NCBI GenBank assembly: GCA_017989885.1
Contig: JAGNPA010000078.1
Span: 1-7,550 of the forward strand
DNA length: 7,550 bases
Reading direction: 5' to 3'
Origin: Aquabacterium sp.
GTDB taxonomy: Bacteria; Pseudomonadota; Gammaproteobacteria; Burkholderiales; Burkholderiaceae_C
In this document: piece by piece, positions 1-5,874 of the stretch
Numbering within the stretch: position 1 is the stretch's first letter
Layout of the letters: the number at the start of each line of letters is the position of its first letter
Notes under the pieces: generated by a model
The model's input: only the letters and a program-made list of their open reading frames with translations
Databases searched by the model: none
Told to the model about the DNA's origin: nothing
Position numbers and translations under genes: made by a program

Positions 1-335
1 CGCTCACGCACATAGTCCTGGAAGGACAAGGTGCTCATGGCCAGTTGCTTGACATCGTCCTGCACGGAGCTGGCCAGATTGGCCATGGCCGAGCGGGCCG
101 GTGCTGCGGTGGGAGCGTCGCCGGTCGGCAGTCTGACCGAGGCCGCACGCGGGGCCGGGGCGTTGGTGACGTAGCTGTCGATGGCAGGCACGCTCTCGCC
201 GGCCATGGCCAGGATCTCGATGCCGCCTTCGGCTGCGGGCTTGGTGGACAGGACCACGGCGTCGTCGCCAAAGGCCGCCTTGACCTTTTGCATGGCCTCG
301 CGGCTGTTGCGTCCAATGAAGCGCTTGACGTTCAT
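1..335 (-). CDS. flhF: Flagellar biosynthesis GTPase FlhF, N-terminal part (cut by window edge)
   Basis: FlhF is a signal-recognition-particle-type GTPase that sets the number and position of flagella, mainly polar ones, and acts at the inner membrane with FlhG. The frame opens with MNVKRFIGRNSREAMQKV, followed by a GxDAVVLST-like segment (FGDDAVVLSTKP, about residues 22-33), the usual FlhF N-terminus. It stays open for 111 codons to the left edge. Residues about 55-85 are Ala/Pro-rich, like the variable linker after the first 50 residues of the family. The GTP-binding NG domain would lie outside the window, so its motifs cannot be checked. The start overlaps the flhA stop by ATGA and has a strong GGAGG six bases upstream, so this start is secure. 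The family call rests on the N-terminal pattern plus position after flhA. flhG and fliA commonly follow. Confidence 0.9.
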   Translation of the reverse strand, partial: MNVKRFIGRNSREAMQKVKAAFGDDAVVLSTKPAAEGGIEILAMAGESVPAIDSYVTNAPAPRAASVRLPTGDAPTAAPARSAMANLASSVQDDVKQLAMSTLSFQDYVRE

Positions 336-2437
336 GCGTGGCCTCCGATCAGGGTACCGATGCGAATCGAATGAGTCTCAGGAATCTCGCTGTGGCCCAA
401 CACCTTCAGACGCGGGGCCGCACGCTTGAGCAGACGCGCCACCGAGGGGCGGATGGCGTCTGGCACCAGCAGGCAGGCCGGTTGACCCATGTTTTCCTGG
501 CGCTGGGTGGCGTCGGCCGCCTGGCGCGTGAGGTGGTCGGCCACGCCCGGGTCCAGCATGGGACCGTTGGGCGAGGTCAGGGCCTGGGTCAGCAGGCGTT
601 CGAGGTCAGGCTCGATGGCGATGACATCCAGCTCCTTCACCGGGCCATAGATCTGCTGCACGATGGCAGGAGCCAGGCCAATGCGAATGCGGCGGGCCAG
701 TTCGGCCGGATCTTGCGCCAGCTGACCACCGGCCGAGGCGCTTTCGGCCAGGGTTTCGATGATGGAGCGCATGTCACGGATGTGCACACCCTCTTCCAGC
801 AGGAGCTGGAGGACCTTTTGCAGGATGGGGATGCCGACCATTTTGGGAACCACGTCTTCGATGAGTTTGGGAGCCAGTTTTGTCACATGCTCCACCAGCT
901 GTTGGGTTTCAACCCGGCCCAGCAGCTTGGCGGCGTGCAGTTGCATCAAGTGTGAGAGATGTGTGGCCACGACAGTCGATGGATCAACGACCGTGTAACC
1001 CGCCATTTGTGCGGCATCCCGTTGCCGCTCTTCCACCCACACCGCCGGCAAGCCGAAAGCCGGGTCGGTGGCCGCAGCCCCCTGGATGGGGTTCGTCACA
1101 TGCCCCGGGTTGATCGCCATGAGCATGTTGGGGAACACCTCGCCCTCGCCCACCACCGCCCCGCGCAGGGTGATGCGATAGTGGCTGGGGCGCAGCTCCA
1201 GGTTGTCCTTGATGTGCACCGAAGGGGGCAAAAAGCCGACTTCTTGTGCGAACTTGCGGCGAACGCCCTTGATCCGGTTGAGCAGGTCGCCACCACGGTC
1301 CTTGTCGACCAGCTGGATCAGGCGGTAGCCCACTTCCAGGCCCAGGGTGTCGACGGGCTGCAGGTCTTCCCAGGTGGCTTCGCCGCCAGGGTTGGCCGCG
1401 GCCACGGGCTTGTCGACGGGCTTGGGCGCCAGACGTGCGGCCTCCTGGTTCTGGTGGTTGCGCCAGGCGCTGTAGCCCAGCAAGCTGGCCACCGGCAGGA
1501 ACACGATGGCAGGCATGCCCGGGATCACGCCCAGCAGGAAGATGATGCCGGCCGCCACACCCACCACCTTGGGGTTGGCCAGCATCTGACCCATGATCTG
1601 GGTGCCGACGTCCTGCTCCTTGCCGACGCGCGACACCACCATGGCAGCGGCCACCGAGATCAGCAGGGCGGGGATCTGGGCGACCAGGGCATCGCCCACG
1701 GCCAGCAGGATGTAGGAGCTGGCGGCTTCGGACGCCGACAGGCTGTGCTGCACCACCCCGATGATGAAGCCACCGATGATGTTGATGAACAGGATCAGGA
1801 TGCCGGCGATCGCGTCACCGCGCACGAACTTGGAGGCACCGTCCATGGCGCCGTGGAACTCGGCTTCCTCGCCGACTTCACGGCGGCGACGCTTGGCCTC
1901 GGCTTCGTCGATCAGGCCGGCGTTCATGTCGGCGTCGATGGCCATCTGCTTGCCGGGCATGGCGTCCAGGGCAAAGCGGGCGCCCACTTCGGCGATCCGC
2001 TCGGCGCCCTTGGTGATCACGACAAAGTTGATCACGACCAGGATGGCGAACACGATCAGGCCCACCGCAAAGTTGCCACCGATCAGGAAGTGACCGAAGG
2101 ACTCGATCACCGCGCCAGCGGCGCCCGGGCCGCTGTGACCTTCCATCAGCACGACACGGGTCGAGGCCACGTTCAGCGCCAGGCGCAGCAGGGTCGTCAG
2201 CAGCAGCACGGCCGGAAAAGCGGCGAAGTCCAGCGGGCGCAGCATCGTGGCGGCCACCATCATCACCATCAGCGCGGTGGCGATGTTGAAGGTGAAGAAG
2301 ATGTCCAGCAGGAAGGGCGGCAGGGGCAGCACCATCAGCGCCAGCACCGCCACCACCACCACGGGGGCAGCCATGGCCTGGAAGCGCTTGGGGTCACCGC
2401 CCATCATCGCCTGGAGTCTTTGCATCACCGGATTCAT
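332..2437 (-). CDS. flhA: Flagellar biosynthesis protein FlhA (type III export gate)
   Basis: FlhA forms the nonameric ring of the flagellar type III export gate in the inner membrane. It couples proton flow to export and its cytoplasmic domain docks chaperone-substrate complexes. The 701-residue product is near the family norm (about 690). Hydrophobic segments fall at about 23-42, 44-66, 74-94, 114-141, 207-230, 241-269 and 290-323, fitting the eight-helix N-terminal half. The FHIPEP-family loop is clear (KGAERIAEVGARFALDAMPG, 143-162), with R147, R154 and D158, and D208 in VRGDAIAGI. From memory these fall at the same numbers as the functionally important residues of Salmonella FlhA. A Pro/Ala linker (about 331-360) leads to the cytoplasmic domain (about 362-690). 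The start overlaps the flhB stop by ATGA and the end overlaps the flhF start the same way. All key features are present and there is no sign of damage. Confidence 0.97.
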   Translation of the reverse strand: MNPVMQRLQAMMGGDPKRFQAMAAPVVVVAVLALMVLPLPPFLLDIFFTFNIATALMVMMVAATMLRPLDFAAFPAVLLLTTLLRLALNVASTRVVLMEGHSGPGAAGAVIESFGHFLIGGNFAVGLIVFAILVVINFVVITKGAERIAEVGARFALDAMPGKQMAIDADMNAGLIDEAEAKRRRREVGEEAEFHGAMDGASKFVRGDAIAGILILFINIIGGFIIGVVQHSLSASEAASSYILLAVGDALVAQIPALLISVAAAMVVSRVGKEQDVGTQIMGQMLANPKVVGVAAGIIFLLGVIPGMPAIVFLPVASLLGYSAWRNHQNQEAARLAPKPVDKPVAAANPGGEATWEDLQPVDTLGLEVGYRLIQLVDKDRGGDLLNRIKGVRRKFAQEVGFLPPSVHIKDNLELRPSHYRITLRGAVVGEGEVFPNMLMAINPGHVTNPIQGAAATDPAFGLPAVWVEERQRDAAQMAGYTVVDPSTVVATHLSHLMQLHAAKLLGRVETQQLVEHVTKLAPKLIEDVVPKMVGIPILQKVLQLLLEEGVHIRDMRSIIETLAESASAGGQLAQDPAELARRIRIGLAPAIVQQIYGPVKELDVIAIEPDLERLLTQALTSPNGPMLDPGVADHLTRQAADATQRQENMGQPACLLVPDAIRPSVARLLKRAAPRLKVLGHSEIPETHSIRIGTLIGGHA
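342..346 (-). promoter_or_regulatory. Ribosome binding site of flhF
   Basis: GGAGG on the minus strand, six bases before the flhF ATG and inside the last codons of flhA. It is the closest match to the anti-SD sequence in this operon and fixes the flhF start, which lies in a short frame easily missed because it runs off the edge. Confidence 0.75.
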
Positions 2438-3618
2438 GCTTCAACCTCTGCTTGCATGGCTGCAGCCCGGGCCTTGGCCTGGTCGGACTGTTGGGGATCG
2501 AGTTCGCGTGGCACGTCCAGGTCCGGCAGGTTGCCCGGCATCGGGGCCTGGCCGCTCAAGGCTTGACGCAGTTGGAACACATAGGCCATCACCTGGGCCA
2601 CGGCGGTGTACAGCGCCACGGGCACTTCCTGCTCCAGCTCGGTGTTGGCGTACAGCGCGCGGGCCAGCGGCGGGGCTTCCAGCACCGGTACACGGTGCTC
2701 GGTGGCCAGATCGCGGATCTTGAGCGCGACCAGATCGAGCCCCTTGGCCACGACACGCGGCGCGCCCATGCTGCCTTCGTCGTACTTGAGGGCCACGGCG
2801 TAGTGGGTCGGGTTCATCACGACCAGATCGGCGGTGGGCACAGCGGCCATCATGCGCTTGCGGGCCTGCTCGCGCATCAGTTGCTTGATGCGACCCTTGA
2901 CCTCCTGGTTGCCTTCCTGCTGCTTGAATTCTTCCTTGATGTCCTGGTGGCTCATGCGCATGCGCTGGGCAAACAGGAACTTCTGCAGCGGCCAGTCGAG
3001 CAGCGCGAACGCGGCGATCACCAGCAGCATCGAACCCAGCACCTCGGCCAGGGTGGCACCCAGTGTGGCAATGGCCGCCGGCAGCGGCATGGCCAGCAGG
3101 TCCACCGTGCGGGGCCAGGCCTGGTACAACAAGGCAATCCCGACCACACCCAGGATCATGCCCAGCAGACTGGCCTTGAGGGCATCGACCAGTTGCTGCT
3201 TGGAAAACACGCGGCCGATGCCGCTGATGGGATTGAGCGCGCTGAACTTCGGCTGCAGCACCTTGAAGGACATCACCCAACCGCCGGCCAGCACACTGGC
3301 CGCCACGGCCGCCAGCATGATGCCCGCCGCAAAGGGCAGCACCACCAGCAGGCCCTCGATGGCCCACTCGCTCAGCCGCTCGACCATCATCTCGGGGGCA
3401 GCCACCGTGCGGGCGTCGAAGCGCAAGCCGGTGTGCAGCATTTTCTTCATGTGCCCCATCCACACCGGGGTGAGCCCGATCAGCACCCCGGTGGCCGCCA
3501 GCACGACCAGGAAGTGGCCGAGGTCCTTGGAGCGGACCACCTGGCCATCTTCTTTGGCTTTCTGCAGTTTCCGCGCGGTGGCGGGTAACTGCTTGTCTTG
3601 TGCGCTGTCGTCGGACAT
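2434..3618 (-). CDS. flhB: Flagellar export gate protein FlhB (substrate-specificity switch)
   Basis: FlhB is the inner-membrane export-gate subunit that switches the flagellar secretion system from rod/hook to filament substrates after cleaving itself. The product is 394 residues (Salmonella 383). An N-terminal cytoplasmic stretch with the typical ATxxKLxKAKEDGQVxRSKDL pattern (residues 13-33) is followed by hydrophobic segments at about 34-52, 88-116, 147-166 and 184-207. The autocleavage motif NPTH is at 269-272, so cleavage between N269 and P270 is expected. The conserved GAPRVVAKG (285-293) and PVLEAPPLAR (311-320) follow. A Pro/Asp/Ala-rich tail after about 355 is variable in the family. 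The frame is open upstream to an ATG at 3765, but that region contains a FliA-type promoter and does not resemble FlhB. The chosen ATG has AGGAG 11 bases upstream and starts exactly where homology-like sequence begins. First gene of the visible flhBAF operon. Confidence 0.96.
   Translation of the reverse strand: MSDDSAQDKQLPATARKLQKAKEDGQVVRSKDLGHFLVVLAATGVLIGLTPVWMGHMKKMLHTGLRFDARTVAAPEMMVERLSEWAIEGLLVVLPFAAGIMLAAVAASVLAGGWVMSFKVLQPKFSALNPISGIGRVFSKQQLVDALKASLLGMILGVVGIALLYQAWPRTVDLLAMPLPAAIATLGATLAEVLGSMLLVIAAFALLDWPLQKFLFAQRMRMSHQDIKEEFKQQEGNQEVKGRIKQLMREQARKRMMAAVPTADLVVMNPTHYAVALKYDEGSMGAPRVVAKGLDLVALKIRDLATEHRVPVLEAPPLARALYANTELEQEVPVALYTAVAQVMAYVFQLRQALSGQAPMPGNLPDLDVPRELDPQQSDQAKARAAAMQAEVEA
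2445..2449 (-). promoter_or_regulatory. Ribosome binding site of flhA
   Basis: AGAGG on the minus strand, seven bases upstream of the flhA ATG and within the last codons of flhB. Together with the ATGA overlap it favours Met1 over the nearby in-frame Met5. Confidence 0.55.
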
Positions 3619-3629
3619 GATGGGGAATA

Positions 3630-3634
3630 CTCCT
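3630..3634 (-). promoter_or_regulatory. Ribosome binding site of flhB
   Basis: AGGAG on the minus strand, 11 bases before the ATG at 3618. The spacing is slightly long but it is the only good site here, and it supports the short FlhB start over the in-frame ATG at 3765. Confidence 0.6.
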
Positions 3635-3646
3635 GCTTGGAGAGGA

Positions 3647-3673
3647 TTGTTGGCCACACCCGTCCAAACTTGA
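3647..3673 (-). promoter_or_regulatory. Candidate sigma-28 (FliA) promoter of the flhBAF operon
   Basis: Read on the minus strand, TCAAGTTT (3673-3666), then 11 bases, then GCCAACAA (3654-3647). The enterobacterial FliA consensus is TAAAGTTT-N11-GCCGATAA, so the match is 7/8 and 6/8 with exact spacing, keeping GCC and the terminal AA of the -10. Transcription would begin near 3640, giving a leader of roughly 20 bases that includes the flhB ribosome binding site. The placement is what makes it convincing: intergenic, right orientation, right distance. No sigma-54 element (GG-N10-GC) or convincing FlhDC box was seen nearby. Not experimentally shown. Confidence 0.6.
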
Positions 3674-3682
3674 GCGAGATAA

Positions 3683-3704
3683 GCGGGGCCACCCGCCCCC
3701 TTTT
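3683..3704 (+). other. GC-rich hairpin followed by C4T4 in the divergent intergenic region
   Basis: GCGGG (3683-3687), loop GCCA, CCCGC (3692-3696), then CCCCTTTT. On the plus strand this resembles a short intrinsic terminator, which could stop transcription antisense to flhB from entering the rightward gene. The T run is only four bases and is separated from the stem, so a terminator role is doubtful. The GCGGGG arm could also pair with CCCCGC at 3705-3710. Confidence 0.25.
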
Positions 3705-3749
3705 CCCCGCACCTCTCCCACCTGGGGAACCTCAGAGTGCAGGCGGACT

Positions 3750-3778
3750 CTGACAAATGTGACAAATGCCTGCAAAAT
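3750..3778 (+). promoter_or_regulatory. Candidate sigma-70 promoter of the DUF1631 gene
   Basis: CTGACA (3750-3755; 5/6 to TTGACA), 17 bases, CAAAAT (3773-3778; 4/6 to TATAAT). Transcription would start near 3785, about 30 bases before the ATG at 3815. It lies in the least GC-rich stretch of the intergenic region. If real, it places the alternative GTG start at 3737 outside the transcript. The -10 is imperfect, so this is a suggestion only. Confidence 0.35.
3751..3768 (+). repeat. Perfect tandem 9-mer (TGACAAATG twice)
   Basis: Two exact adjacent copies of TGACAAATG at 3751-3759 and 3760-3768. They overlap the candidate -35 and spacer of the rightward promoter. They could be a direct-repeat protein site. 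If translation began at GTG 3737 they would instead encode DKC-DKC. Confidence 0.6.
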
Positions 3779-3783
3779 CAGGC
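3768..3783. repeat. Small inverted repeat over the candidate -10
   Basis: GCCTG (3768-3772), CAAAAT, CAGGC (3779-3783): a perfect five-base inverted repeat centred on the candidate -10 hexamer. A third related arm, GCAGGC at 3739-3744, could pair with GCCTGC at 3768-3773 instead. It may be an operator or chance; short repeats of this size are common in GC-rich DNA. Confidence 0.3.
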
Positions 3784-3814
3784 ACCCACCCGCTCACCCA
3801 CACCTGCCGCGCCG

Positions 3815-5872
3815 ATGAACTCAGAGACTCCCCAGTTCCGTGCCCACTGTGAACGCCTGATCGGTCTGTTGCCCGAGTTGGCCAACAATGTGATCCGTCG
3901 CACGCTGGACGCCCTGCGTGCCCCCAAGGGCGATCTGGCCGTGGCCGCAGATCGGCAACTGGTGTTTGGCGTGGCCAGCCAGATCCAGCAACACCAGCTC
4001 CGCTTTCATGAGGCGCTGACACACCGCTTTCAGACGGAGGTGGCGCAGGCACGCCAGGCGCGCCCGACCAGTCAGGACCCTGCCGACGGCGCCCCCGCCA
4101 AGTCCATGTTCACCAAACTGGACGAACTCAGCCTGGTGGACGAATCGGCGGCACAGGCGACGATCGAGGTGGCACGCACGGTCCAGCTGATCGACCTGGT
4201 CACCGAATGGTCGCTGCGTGAGCTGCAGTCCTATTCAGCGGCCCTGCGGGGCGACACCGACATCCGGGCCACCGCCAACCCCTTCAGCCCCGCCGCCTTC
4301 GCGCGCGCCTTGAGCGACGCGGTGTCCGTGCTGTCATTGCCCGGTCCGGATCGCCAGTTGCTGCTGCGCGTCGCGGGCCGAGAGCTTGCACGCCTGCTCC
4401 ACCGTTTCTATGGCGACGCCAACCTCCAGTTGCATCAGGAGGGTGTCACGCCGGTCGAGTTCAAAACCGTGGTCAACCCCCACGCGCCAGCGGCCACCCC
4501 GATGGACGTGACCCGCCCCGGTGCACTCGATGCCCTGCTGCAGCGCCTGCCCGCCGCACAGCAGATGAGCCCACCGATGGTCACCGCCGCGCTCGACCGG
4601 GCTCTGCAGCAAATGCCGCTGAACCAGCTGGGCGCCCAGATCAGCGACCCGCGCGCCATCCAGGCACTGAGCCAGTTGCTCGAACGCATGGTCAAGGAGA
4701 GTGCCTCGGTCCCCTCGGTGCAGCCCGTGGTGCAGAACCTGCAAACCAGCATGATCCGCCTGGCCATGCAAGAGCCTCAACTGGTGGACAACCTGCAGCA
4801 CCCGAGCTGGCAACTCATCAACGACCTGGTCTCCTATGTCAGCGGTTTCCGCCCCGAGGAAGCCCCCGAGCAGCAGCGGTTCATCGACCAGATCCATCCG
4901 ATCATTGACCGGCTGGTCGCCAACACCTCCCCGAACACCGAAGATTTCGTCCAGGCCCGCAGCGAGATCCAGCAGGCCATTGATGCGCAGAGCGCCGAGT
5001 TGCTCGAAAGCCGCGAGGCCACGCTCAAGGCCCTGGAAGAAGCCGACCATCTGGAAACCCTCAAGGGGCTGCTGCATCAGCAGGTCGAGCAACACCTGGA
5101 AGGCCACACCGTCCCGATCATCGTCAGCGACTTTCTGCGCGGCCCCTGGGTCGAGGTCATGGTGCATGTCATGACGCAAACCGAGATGGACGAAGCGGAG
5201 AGCCACGGTCTGATCAACGTGGTCGAGGAGTTGGTCACCAGCCTGCAACGCCCCACCACGCTGGAAGAGCGTGACCGCTTGCGTGCCGTGCTGCCGTCCC
5301 TGACCGAGCGGCTGCGCAAGGGCATGGCCCTGATCAACTGGCCCCCGAAACTGCGCGGCGACCTGATGGAGCAGTTGATGGTCGTGCATGCACGCTATCT
5401 GCGCAGCCCGCCGGTGCCCGCGGCCCCTGTCGAAGCCGCCCCCGAACTGACCCCGCACGAGATCGTTTCGCAGATCCGCGCCGAGCACATCGACTCGGTG
5501 TGGGAGCAGCTCAACCCCGACCCCGAACCACAGATCCATGTGGGCGCCTTGCCCACCGTGCCCATGGGGCTGGAAGCACAGGCCCAGGACGAGGCCTCGG
5601 GGCCCGAGGCGGTCAATGCCTGGGTCGATGAGTTGCGCCCTGGCACCTGGTTCAAGCTGTCGCTGCACGGCGAGTGGGTCAACTCACGCCTGATCTGGGT
5701 GAGCCGCAACCACCGCTTCTTCATGTTCACCGGCCGTCAGCACGCCGAGATCCACACCCTGCCCCGCCACGTGCTGTGCAAGCTGCGCAGCGAGGGCCTG
5801 GCGGCCGCCGTACAACAGCGCAGCCTGGTGCAGCGTGCCGCCGACAGCCTGATGGGCGACCTCGGCGACTGA
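3815..5872 (+). CDS. DUF1631 family protein, function unknown
   Basis: A 685-residue, probably cytoplasmic protein with no signal peptide or membrane helix. Family features, numbered from the ATG at 3815, are: a mostly helical N-terminal half, including residues 10-80; LQHPSWQLINDLV (327-339), the HPxxxLLxxLA-type signature; a long charged helix (about 374-420); VPIIVSDFLRGPWVEVM (433-449); an ERDRLRAVLPSLTERLRKG segment (485-503); and a C-terminal module with PGTWFKL (609-615) and RLIWVSRNHRFFMFTGR (625-641), the PilZ-like beta-rich end seen in this family. No catalytic motif is visible. The frame is open back to GTG 3737, which has GGGGA eight bases upstream. However, the added 26 codons have clearly lower third-position GC than the body and contain a candidate promoter, so I prefer ATG 3815 despite its lack of a Shine-Dalgarno sequence. 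Divergent from flhB, which hints at but does not prove a motility or surface role. Confidence 0.85.
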   Translation: MNSETPQFRAHCERLIGLLPELANNVIRRTLDALRAPKGDLAVAADRQLVFGVASQIQQHQLRFHEALTHRFQTEVAQARQARPTSQDPADGAPAKSMFTKLDELSLVDESAAQATIEVARTVQLIDLVTEWSLRELQSYSAALRGDTDIRATANPFSPAAFARALSDAVSVLSLPGPDRQLLLRVAGRELARLLHRFYGDANLQLHQEGVTPVEFKTVVNPHAPAATPMDVTRPGALDALLQRLPAAQQMSPPMVTAALDRALQQMPLNQLGAQISDPRAIQALSQLLERMVKESASVPSVQPVVQNLQTSMIRLAMQEPQLVDNLQHPSWQLINDLVSYVSGFRPEEAPEQQRFIDQIHPIIDRLVANTSPNTEDFVQARSEIQQAIDAQSAELLESREATLKALEEADHLETLKGLLHQQVEQHLEGHTVPIIVSDFLRGPWVEVMVHVMTQTEMDEAESHGLINVVEELVTSLQRPTTLEERDRLRAVLPSLTERLRKGMALINWPPKLRGDLMEQLMVVHARYLRSPPVPAAPVEAAPELTPHEIVSQIRAEHIDSVWEQLNPDPEPQIHVGALPTVPMGLEAQAQDEASGPEAVNAWVDELRPGTWFKLSLHGEWVNSRLIWVSRNHRFFMFTGRQHAEIHTLPRHVLCKLRSEGLAAAVQQRSLVQRAADSLMGDLGD

Positions 5873-5874
5873 GC

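Noticed and set aside
959..2566. Long plus-strand frame (535 codons) opposite flhA, very rich in His, Gly, Gln and Asp
   Set aside because: Shadow of flhA codon usage in GC-rich DNA; composition is non-protein-like, it has no own start context, and flhA is unmistakable on the other strand.
3619..3765. Longer FlhB start at ATG 3765
   Set aside because: The added residues do not resemble FlhB, and the stretch contains the FliA-type promoter and the ribosome binding site for the start at 3618.
3751..3768. Pho box or CRP site at the TGACAAATG tandem
   Set aside because: Pho boxes repeat every 11 bases and CRP sites are TGTGA-N6-TCACA palindromes; here the period is 9 and there is no palindrome.
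2441..3775. Second minus-strand frame of 444 codons through flhB
   Set aside because: Off-frame shadow of flhB, with Arg/Gly/Ala/His-rich sequence and no hydrophobic segments.
4334..5668. Minus-strand frame of 444 codons opposite the DUF1631 gene
   Set aside because: Antisense shadow rich in His/Gln/Gly/Leu repeats; the plus strand shows family motifs and normal codon use.
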